Under the pieces are notes generated by a model. That model saw nothing but the letters and a program-made list of their open reading frames with translations, did not search any database and was not told the DNA's origin. From Phycisphaeraceae bacterium (GTDB taxonomy: Bacteria; Planctomycetota; Phycisphaerae; Phycisphaerales; Phycisphaeraceae), in the NCBI GenBank assembly GCA_029260615.1, contig JAJDCX010000035.1, forward strand, positions 93,560 to 157,559: a DNA stretch of 64,000 bases, in the 5' to 3' direction. The translations under genes and the position numbers were made by a program. This document shows positions 56,954-64,000 of this stretch, one piece after another. How positions within the stretch are numbered: the stretch's first letter is position 1; every line of letters starts with the position of its first letter.

Positions 56954-58576
56954 ATGACCGGATCAGGTTCCCCGACTCAGGGATTCGTTGCCCGCCCTAC
57001 GGCTATCTTCTCGTTGGGCCTGTGGCGGACTGTCGCCATCCTCTGCCTACTCGTAGCTGGCGTGGAAGCCCGCGCCGCGTTTGACCAACTCGAAACCATC
57101 AACGTCATCGGCTTCGGCAACATCCCCACCGAAACCGACTACGTCCCCAATGTCGTGTTCTCAGAGAACGGCGGCGCAAGCTTTGAGGCACTCAAGGCCC
57201 AGGCCGTCGCCGCACGGACATTCGCTTACTACAAGATACGCCTGGGCGGCAGCATCCAGAACGGCACGCAAGATCAGGTCTACCACACCAACCGCGGCTG
57301 GGCCCAGCAGGTCCATTTTGATGCGACGGATGCGACCGAGGGCGAGATCCTTTCGATACGAAACTTCAACGATCTGGATATCCTGATCGCCTCGTTCTAC
57401 GTCGCTGGCGCTATCCCCTCGGGCCCGACCCCCGTGCCCAACCCTTTCGATTCGGATCCTACCGACACCGAAAAATGGGTCACGCACACCTACCCCACCG
57501 GCGTCATCGGCGGGGACAACCCCGGCACACCGCTTGGCTTCATCGGCACACCCACCAACCCCAACTGGCCTAACCGCGGCGCAAAAAGTCAGAACGGCGC
57601 CAATTTTCTGGGCAACCAGGGCGTCAGCTACGTCGATATCCTCAAGTATTACTACGGGGCTGACATCCAACTCGAAACCGTCGCCCCCACCGCCGGGCAG
57701 CCCCCGCTTCAACAACTCAAACAACTGACCGACTTCGAGTTGAACGATGGCTATTTCGGCAACGACACCGCTTTCTCCAGCCACAACCAAAACCTGGGGG
57801 CCGCGACCACGACACAACGCGTCTCCTCGGATGCACACAGCGGCGCGTTTGGCCAAAGGATCAACATCGACCTGGACGAAGCCTCCGGCTCATCGTTCCT
57901 CCTCCATCATGTAGCGGGCACCGACCTGGCAGGCGCGGGCGACATGTTCACAGGCAAACGCGAAGCCAACCTCGCTTTGCAACCGCTGGGCTCCATCGGC
58001 TTCTGGCTCATGACCGACTCGGCAGACCTTAGCGTCGGCATCAACCTCGACGACGATCGCGACGGCACGGAGCAGGGCCTCTTCCAACCCGTCACCGCCG
58101 ACGGGCAGTGGCATAAGTACGAGTGGTCGCTAGAAGACTCCGCGCTTTGGTCCTCCGCGTTCTACGACAGCGGCGACGGGATCCTCGGCGAATCGTTCAC
58201 GTTGGACTCGATCGTCTTCTCCGGCAGCCAGGACAGCCTGGTCTTCCTCGACGATATCTTCTGGGCACCCGCGGGAGTTGGCCCACCCCTGCCGATCGTC
58301 GGCGATGTTGATGGTGACCGATTCGTCGGCATCAGCGACCTGAATATCCTCCTGGCCAACTGGAACCAGGCCGTGCCCAAAGGCGACATTTCACAAGGCG
58401 ACCTCGCGGGCACCGGCGACGGGTTCGTCGGCATCGACGACCTGAACGTGATACTAAGCAACTGGAATTCCAGTGACTCACCACCGGGCGAGTTGGCCAA
58501 CCTCGTCCCCGAACCGGTCTCCGCCACAACGCTGATCGCCTTGGGCTGGATCGGGCTTAAACGCCCACAATCCTGA
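56954..58576 (+). CDS. SpoIID/LytB-like domain protein with dockerin-like repeats and PEP-CTERM
   Basis: LKAQAVAARTFAYYKI; RGAKSQNGANFLGNQGVSYVDILKYYYGADIQL; GDVDGDRFVGISDLNILLANWN and GTGDGFVGIDDLNVILSNWN; LVPEPVSATTLIALGWIGLKR. ATG 56954 is preceded by ggagg. Confidence 0.82.
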   Translation: MTGSGSPTQGFVARPTAIFSLGLWRTVAILCLLVAGVEARAAFDQLETINVIGFGNIPTETDYVPNVVFSENGGASFEALKAQAVAARTFAYYKIRLGGSIQNGTQDQVYHTNRGWAQQVHFDATDATEGEILSIRNFNDLDILIASFYVAGAIPSGPTPVPNPFDSDPTDTEKWVTHTYPTGVIGGDNPGTPLGFIGTPTNPNWPNRGAKSQNGANFLGNQGVSYVDILKYYYGADIQLETVAPTAGQPPLQQLKQLTDFELNDGYFGNDTAFSSHNQNLGAATTTQRVSSDAHSGAFGQRINIDLDEASGSSFLLHHVAGTDLAGAGDMFTGKREANLALQPLGSIGFWLMTDSADLSVGINLDDDRDGTEQGLFQPVTADGQWHKYEWSLEDSALWSSAFYDSGDGILGESFTLDSIVFSGSQDSLVFLDDIFWAPAGVGPPLPIVGDVDGDRFVGISDLNILLANWNQAVPKGDISQGDLAGTGDGFVGIDDLNVILSNWNSSDSPPGELANLVPEPVSATTLIALGWIGLKRPQS

Positions 58577-58744
58577 CTCCCAAACCGCCGCATATTCTCA
58601 TTGTGACCCCTAATGGCTGTGTCATGGTCCACAAAGCCCCTCCACAGAGGGGCAAACCAATCACGCCGCATTATCATATAATAGCTATCCTCCTCGGGCT
58701 CAGCTGTTTTATCTCCTCAACCTTTTCTAGATAGTTAGAACACC

Positions 58745-60433
58745 ATGACCACCGCACGATTACGATGGCTGTCACAAATCTCCCTCGCTGCACTCACACT
58801 CATAGCCATGTCTGCCTGCTCCTGGACACAGGCACACCGACAGAATGATGCCAAAATCAAAGGCACGCCTGTCGTATCCGCCGTCCCCGAAATCCCCCGT
58901 GAGTTCCGTGGGGTCTGGGTCGCTACGGTGGCAAACATCGACTGGCCCAGCAGGCCGGGGCTATCGACTCAAGCGCAACAGGACGAACTGATAACCATCC
59001 TCGACCGCTGCGTCGAGATGAACTTCAACGCGGTCGTTTTGCAGGTCCGCCCCACCGCTGATGCGCTTTACGCCAGCAATCTGGAACCCTGGTCCTATTA
59101 CCTCACCGGCGAGATGGGCCTGGCACCCAAGCCGTTTTACGACCCGTTGGCTTTCGCGGTACACCAGGCACACGCACGCGGACTCGAGCTGCACACCTGG
59201 TTCAATCCCTACCGCGCACTTCATCCAAGCGACAAAGGCGGGGTCGCTGGCAACCACATCAGCAAGACCCACCCGCAAGTCGTCCACGAATACGGCCCGT
59301 ACCTCTGGATGGACCCCTCCGAACCGGTCGTCCAGCAACACTCCATCAATGTGATCCTCGACGTCGTCCGCCGATACGACATCGACGGCGTCCACATGGA
59401 TGACTACTTCTACCCATACATAGTCCAGGACGGTGACGGCAACGATGTCGAGTTCCCCGACGACCGCAGTTGGAACGCCTACAAGGATTCAGGCGGCAGG
59501 CTCTCACGAAGCGACTGGCGGCGTAAGAGCGTGGACGTCTTCATCCAACGGCTTTACAAACAGGTCAAGAAAACCAAGCCCCACGTCCAGGTCGGCATCT
59601 CCCCATTTGGCATCTGGAAGCCCGGCCACCCCACGCAGATCAAGGGATTCAACCAGTACGAGGGCCTGTTCGCCGACGCAAAGCTCTGGCTAAACAAGGG
59701 CTGGATCGACTACTTCACCCCCCAGCTCTACTGGGAGATCGCCAAGCCCGACCAGAGCTTCACCGCCTTGCTTTCCTGGTGGTCGGATGAGAACCGCAAG
59801 CACCGCCACGTCTGGCCAGGCATCGCACCCTACCGCACAGGCAAGCAGTTCGACGAAAACGAGATCCAATACCAGATCAAGTGGTCGCGCATCATCACAC
59901 CTAAGAACCCAGGCACCGTTCACTTCTCGATGAAGTCTTACATGGATGCGGACTCGGACCTGTCTAAACAGATACGCAAAACCGTCTACGCCAAGCCCGC
60001 GCTGGCCCCGGCTTCCCCCTGGCTTGGCTCACAGCAACCCGCGCCCCCGAGCGCCAAAGTTGCAGGCATCGCCGATGGCGTCGTGAGCGTCCAGGCAGAA
60101 CTGGACCTGACCGGCGACGTGCGAGTTTGGGTCGTTCAGATCCAGCAGGCAGGCACCTGGTCCTACGACATCATCCCGGCAACACAATCCACGGCAACGA
60201 TTCAACTCGCCGAGGCAGAAGCCCCAGTAGATCGGGTGATCGTTTCTTCGGTAAGCCGGACTGGTATCCAAAGCGCCTACCGATCCCTAGAGTTGCCCCA
60301 GCCAGAGATAGAGGCAGACCTAGAGAGCGAAGTAGAAACTGAGGCAGTGATAGAAACCCAGACGTCCAGCGAAACGGTGACCGAATCGACTGACGTCGAT
60401 GAATCAGAAGACGCAGAGTCTGACGGCAAATAA
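58745..60433 (+). CDS. Glycosyl hydrolase-like 10 (GHL10 / YngK-type) family lipoprotein
   Basis: EFRGVWVATVANIDWPSRPGLSTQAQQDELITILDRCVEMNFNAVVLQVRPTADALYASNLEPWSYYLTGEMG; GVHMDDYFYPY; lipobox MSACS. Confidence 0.92.
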   Translation: MTTARLRWLSQISLAALTLIAMSACSWTQAHRQNDAKIKGTPVVSAVPEIPREFRGVWVATVANIDWPSRPGLSTQAQQDELITILDRCVEMNFNAVVLQVRPTADALYASNLEPWSYYLTGEMGLAPKPFYDPLAFAVHQAHARGLELHTWFNPYRALHPSDKGGVAGNHISKTHPQVVHEYGPYLWMDPSEPVVQQHSINVILDVVRRYDIDGVHMDDYFYPYIVQDGDGNDVEFPDDRSWNAYKDSGGRLSRSDWRRKSVDVFIQRLYKQVKKTKPHVQVGISPFGIWKPGHPTQIKGFNQYEGLFADAKLWLNKGWIDYFTPQLYWEIAKPDQSFTALLSWWSDENRKHRHVWPGIAPYRTGKQFDENEIQYQIKWSRIITPKNPGTVHFSMKSYMDADSDLSKQIRKTVYAKPALAPASPWLGSQQPAPPSAKVAGIADGVVSVQAELDLTGDVRVWVVQIQQAGTWSYDIIPATQSTATIQLAEAEAPVDRVIVSSVSRTGIQSAYRSLELPQPEIEADLESEVETEAVIETQTSSETVTESTDVDESEDAESDGK

Positions 60434-60443
60434 CCGCTTACCG

Positions 60444-60887
60444 CTACGTCAACTCGTTCTGGAAAAACTCGATCAACTCGCCGTCCGGCCCCTTGCAGAA
60501 GCCGATGCGGATAGGGACAAGTTGCTCTTTGGCCTCCACGTCGATCGACGTCGGCTCCATCGTGACCTCGCAGCCGGCCTCCCGGACCCGCTTGATCGCC
60601 GCATCCGTATCATCACACCGCAAAGCAAAATGCAGGATCGGCCCCCCGCCCCCGGAGCTAGCCCCGCTGTCACCCCCCGATGGAGCGTTCGTATCCTCGA
60701 AGACCTCCAGGTAATTCCCATCCCCAGCATCCAGCATCACCGCCCGCTTTGGGGCCTCCTGCCAGTTGATCCTGGAGGTGAACCCCAGCACACGGGTGTA
60801 GAAATCGACCGTTTTATCGAAATCCCGCGACCGGATCGCCACATGGTGGAACCCCCCACCACCGAGTATTTTGTTCTTGCCAGCCAT
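60444..60887 (-). CDS. VOC (glyoxalase/dioxygenase-fold) family protein
   Basis: GGGFHHVAIRSRDFDKTVDFYTRVLGF...ILHFALRCDDTDAAIKRVREAG...DGELIEFFQN. Confidence 0.9.
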   Translation of the reverse strand: MAGKNKILGGGGFHHVAIRSRDFDKTVDFYTRVLGFTSRINWQEAPKRAVMLDAGDGNYLEVFEDTNAPSGGDSGASSGGGGPILHFALRCDDTDAAIKRVREAGCEVTMEPTSIDVEAKEQLVPIRIGFCKGPDGELIEFFQNELT

Positions 60888-61079
60888 GATAAGTCTCCTT
60901 GTATCCTCTAAACCATGTAATAACGTCACGCAGGGGACCGCCTGCCTCAAACAGACAGCTCCGGTTCATAAGCCCACCTCAGCTTGTCCCATACTGCCTA
61001 GCAGGGTATTCTAAGGTGTTCCGGCGGGTTGTACCTACCAGTCAACATTCGGTTTACTCATATTAAGGGTGACACCTCG

Positions 61080-62015
61080 ATGAGCGATGCCCAAGGCACG
61101 GCGATTATGGAAGCAGAAGTACGCGACACCACCACCAGCCAGAAGTTCTTTAATAAGGGCTTCGAGGCGGAACAAAGCGGCGACAAGCTCGCGGCGATCG
61201 AAGCCTACGAGGCGGCCTACACCGCCGACCCGGACGACCCACGGGTCTGCTTCCGCCTGGCGTACAACCTGGATCTCCTGGGTGAAGAGGACGAAGCGTT
61301 GCACCTCTACGAAGAGGCCGGCCGCGCCGAACGCCCCTCATTGAATGCCCTGATAAATCTCGCCGTCATGTACGAAGACCGCGGGCTATACGCACAGGCC
61401 GAGCGCTGCCTGCGTCAGGTTCTTTCCACCGACCCCAACCACCCCCGGGCACGCCTGTTCATCAAGGACGTCATGGCCAGCAAGGCCATGCTCATCGACG
61501 ACGAGCAAGAAAAGCAGCTCGAGAAGCACGCCGCGATGCTGGACACCCCGGTGACCGACTTCGAGCTAAGCGTCCGCACACGCAACGCGCTCCGCAAGAT
61601 GAACATCCGAACGCTCGGCGACCTCCTGCGTGTCACCGAGGCAGAGCTCCGCAGCTTCAAGAACTTCGGCGACGCCAGCCTCGACGAGATCAAGGCCATG
61701 CTCGCACAGAAGACACTCAAGCTAGGGCAGACCGCCGAGCAACAGAAGGAAGCCGTCAAGCAGCAGGTCTACGACCAGTTGACCGACGCAGGCGGGGACT
61801 CGGAAATCCTCGGCAAGAGTGTCAACGAGATGGCCCTGTCCGTCCGTGCTCGCAAGGCCCTGGCGCTACTGAACATCACCGTCATCGGCGACCTCGTCCT
61901 CAAAACCGAGGCCGAGCTCATGGGCGTCAAAAACTTCGGCATGACCAGCCTCACCGAAATCAAGCAGTGCCTGATCGACATGGGACTGAACCTGCGACAA
62001 CTCGAAACCGAGTAA
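61080..62015 (+). CDS. TPR protein with two tandem RNA polymerase alpha-CTD-like domains
   Basis: TPR-like KLAAIEAYEAAYTADPDDPRVCFRLAYNLDLLGEEDEALHLYEEA; alpha-CTD 1 LSVRTRNALRKMNIRTLGDLLRVTEAELRSFKNFGDASLDEIKAML; alpha-CTD 2 LSVRARKALALLNITVIGDLVLKTEAELMGVKNFGMTSLTEIKQCL. Confidence 0.88.
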   Translation: MSDAQGTAIMEAEVRDTTTSQKFFNKGFEAEQSGDKLAAIEAYEAAYTADPDDPRVCFRLAYNLDLLGEEDEALHLYEEAGRAERPSLNALINLAVMYEDRGLYAQAERCLRQVLSTDPNHPRARLFIKDVMASKAMLIDDEQEKQLEKHAAMLDTPVTDFELSVRTRNALRKMNIRTLGDLLRVTEAELRSFKNFGDASLDEIKAMLAQKTLKLGQTAEQQKEAVKQQVYDQLTDAGGDSEILGKSVNEMALSVRARKALALLNITVIGDLVLKTEAELMGVKNFGMTSLTEIKQCLIDMGLNLRQLETE

Positions 62016-62087
62016 GCCCCCGCATGCCCCCGGATGGCCAGCCGTATACGGCCTCTCCGGCCCTCCCTAAACCGCCTAATCCCCCAA

Positions 62088-62117
62088 ACGCCGCCCCACA
62101 CCGGGCGGCGTTTTTTT
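62088..62117 (+). terminator. Rho-independent terminator
   Basis: ACGCCGCCC cacacc GGGCGGCGT TTTTTT. Confidence 0.9.
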
Positions 62118-62210
62118 ACCCCCTCACATACCCGTAGGACACTTGCCTCCCCGCCGTTTTCCCGTCACACTGGTGGGCTCTACTTTGTTCGAATCACGGA
62201 GTTTTCAACC

Positions 62211-63194
62211 ATGTCTGACAAGGCCCCCTGGATCACCTACCGACCCGAGCTCAAAGTCCTGGACTGCACCGTCCGCGACGGCGGGCTCATGAACGATCAC
62301 CAGTTCGATGACACCTTCGTCAAGGCCGTCTACCAGACATGCATCGACGCCGGGATCGACTACATGGAGATCGGCTACAAGAACTCCGACAAGCAGTTTT
62401 CACGCGACCAGTTCGGGGCGTGGAAATTCTGCGACGAAGAGGACATGCGCCGCGTCGTCGGCGGCCACGACGCCGACAACACAGGCCTGAAACTCACCGC
62501 CATGGCCGACGCCGGTAAGAGCGACTGGAAGACCCAGATCATCCCCGCCGACCAGAGCGTCTTGAGCATGATCCGCGTCGCCTGCTACGTCCACCAGATC
62601 CCCGAAGCCATCGACATGCTCCACCACTGCCACGAGATGGGTTACGAAACCGCCTGCAACATCATGGCTATCTCCGGCGTGCAGGAGCCCGAGATCGATC
62701 AGGCCCTGGAAGTCCTCGCACCCACCCCCGCGCAGGTCATCGTCATCGTCGATAGCTTTGGCTCGCTGTACCGCGAACAGATCGACTACCTCTACAGAAA
62801 ATACGAAAAAGCACTGGAAGGCACGGGCAAAGAGATCGGCATCCACGCCCACAACAACATGCAACTCGCCTTCGCCAACACCATCGAAGCCATCATCCTC
62901 GGCTGCAACCGCGCCGACTCCACCCTCGACGGCTTTGGACGCGGCGCAGGCAACTGCCCCACCGAGCTGCTGATCGGCTTCCTGAAAAACCCCAAGTTCA
63001 AGCTCAAGCCCATCATCGACATGCTCCAACAGCACGTCCTGCCGCTGAAAAAGAACGTCGACTGGGGCCCCAACATCGCCTACAACCTCACCGGCAAATA
63101 CAACCGCCATCCAAGATCCGCCATGCAGTGGCTCGCCGGCGAAACCCCCGAAGACTACACCGCGTTTTATGACCAGTTTGTGAGTGATATTTAA
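62211..63194 (+). CDS. HMGL-like (DRE-TIM) aldolase catalytic domain protein
   Basis: VLDCTVRDGGLMNDHQFDDTFVKAVYQTCIDAGIDYMEIGYK; VIVIVDSFGSLY; IGIHAHNNMQLAFANTIEAI; GFGRGAGNCPTELL. Confidence 0.88.
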   Translation: MSDKAPWITYRPELKVLDCTVRDGGLMNDHQFDDTFVKAVYQTCIDAGIDYMEIGYKNSDKQFSRDQFGAWKFCDEEDMRRVVGGHDADNTGLKLTAMADAGKSDWKTQIIPADQSVLSMIRVACYVHQIPEAIDMLHHCHEMGYETACNIMAISGVQEPEIDQALEVLAPTPAQVIVIVDSFGSLYREQIDYLYRKYEKALEGTGKEIGIHAHNNMQLAFANTIEAIILGCNRADSTLDGFGRGAGNCPTELLIGFLKNPKFKLKPIIDMLQQHVLPLKKNVDWGPNIAYNLTGKYNRHPRSAMQWLAGETPEDYTAFYDQFVSDI

Positions 63195-63267
63195 ACAGGC
63201 GTATCACCCTTATCACAACATGACGCTCTAACCGCTGGCTAACAACCGGTGGACTCCCGATTGACAT

Positions 63268-63744
63268 TCACGGATCAATGACTGTCTTCTCAGGCACCAG
63301 CGGAAATCCTTCGGGCTGTTCGGGGAAGACGCGGGCTGGGATATCATCATTGGGTTTAAGAACGAAAATGCGCCCGTCCGGCTCGACCTGGACAACGTAT
63401 TCATTAGCTGACAAAAATCTCTTCCGATACTTGCCGGGCAAGAAGTATAGAGATGATGAATTAACAGTGTATCGGTATTCAATACCCTCTCGTGAAAAAT
63501 CGAACATCTGACTACGCATGGATCGTGCACTTGACTGGCCTTCAATGACTTGGTGGTTTTCTTCCCGGCTGTAATACTCAATGATTACCGGGTAGCCTTT
63601 GTAATCCTCCTCTAACGAGCTCATCGGAAGCATCACCATAGGTCCACCGGTGTTGTTTACCATCGTGTAGACAGTCGCAATCGTACATCCCGGAGTATGA
63701 AACAGAACACCCACGAGCAAGGTCAGCCATAAGACTCTTCGCAT
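63268..63744 (-). CDS. Hypothetical lipoprotein
   Basis: Signal peptide with lipobox-like HTPGCTI; 158 aa. Confidence 0.5.
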   Translation of the reverse strand: MRRVLWLTLLVGVLFHTPGCTIATVYTMVNNTGGPMVMLPMSSLEEDYKGYPVIIEYYSREENHQVIEGQSSARSMRSQMFDFSREGIEYRYTVNSSSLYFLPGKYRKRFLSANEYVVQVEPDGRIFVLKPNDDIPARVFPEQPEGFPLVPEKTVIDP

Positions 63745-63836
63745 GTATTACATCCTTCCCCCGGATGTAGACCGCCCGGCTGGTTGAGGACACTAGACTG
63801 TAGGTTAAGCCTTCACGCCTGATATGCAAAAAATAA

Positions 63837-63856
63837 GCCCCCAGTTACGGGGGCTT
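63837..63856 (-). terminator. Terminator downstream of tRNA-Ile
   Basis: GCCCCC/GGGGGC hairpin, with aaaaaat on the plus strand (T-tract on minus). Confidence 0.7.
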
Positions 63857-63861
63857 CTAAA

Positions 63862-63934
63862 TGGGCCCAGCAGGACTTGAACCTGCGACCTCACCCTTAT
63901 CAGGGGTGCGCTCTGCCAACTGAGCTATGAGCCC
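63862..63934 (-). tRNA. tRNA-Ile (anticodon GAT)
   Basis: Reverse complement GGGCTCATAGCTCAGTTGGCAGAGCGCACCCCTGATAAGGGTGAGGTCGCAGGTTCAAGTCCTGCTGGGCCCA; full cloverleaf. Confidence 0.95.
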
Positions 63935-64000
63935 GTTCGGCCTTTCCGGCTATCAACCAGAGGGGTTCTCTGGGGCCGGGGCCTGTGGGTTTGGGTGGAG

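Overview
The window looks like a Planctomycetes chromosome segment, probably Phycisphaerae-like: PEP-CTERM and dockerin-like motifs, H-X9-DG prepilins, and CxxCGYxLkG zinc ribbons. It has three parts. (1) 1..~8395 is a lower-GC accessory segment (GC judged by eye). It holds an Abi_C protein fragment, a wHTH + PD-(D/E)XK nuclease-like protein, and a 1292-aa protein with a nuclease-like N-terminus and a degenerate P-loop position. It ends at a displaced 3' half of a tRNA-Ala(TGC) gene (8395..8439), which looks like the attachment scar of an integrated genomic island. (2) ~8.5..31 kb is mostly housekeeping: SppA, LarC1-like, M48 protease, DapF, AccC/AccB, M24 peptidase, HisI, FolD, CinA, CpsB-like, Rho, CoaE. 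Between 26.9 and 27.8 kb there is an odd non-coding stretch with paired palindromes, a long-hairpin RNA candidate and nested inverted repeats. (3) 31.4..47.2 kb is a type II secretion / type IV pilus-like assembly locus (two PilB/GspE, PilT, PilC/GspF, at least five pseudopilins, a giant GspK-like protein). It is followed by HIT, M16 peptidase, methyltransferase, two tRNA-Thr genes, H-X9-DG prepilins, an amidase, PEP-CTERM proteins, a SpoIID-like protein, GHL10, a TPR + double alpha-CTD protein, an aldolase-like enzyme and tRNA-Ile. The best candidate for an undescribed system is the predicted defence cassette at the left edge, on the tRNA-bounded island. All assignments come from reading the sequence; no database search was run.
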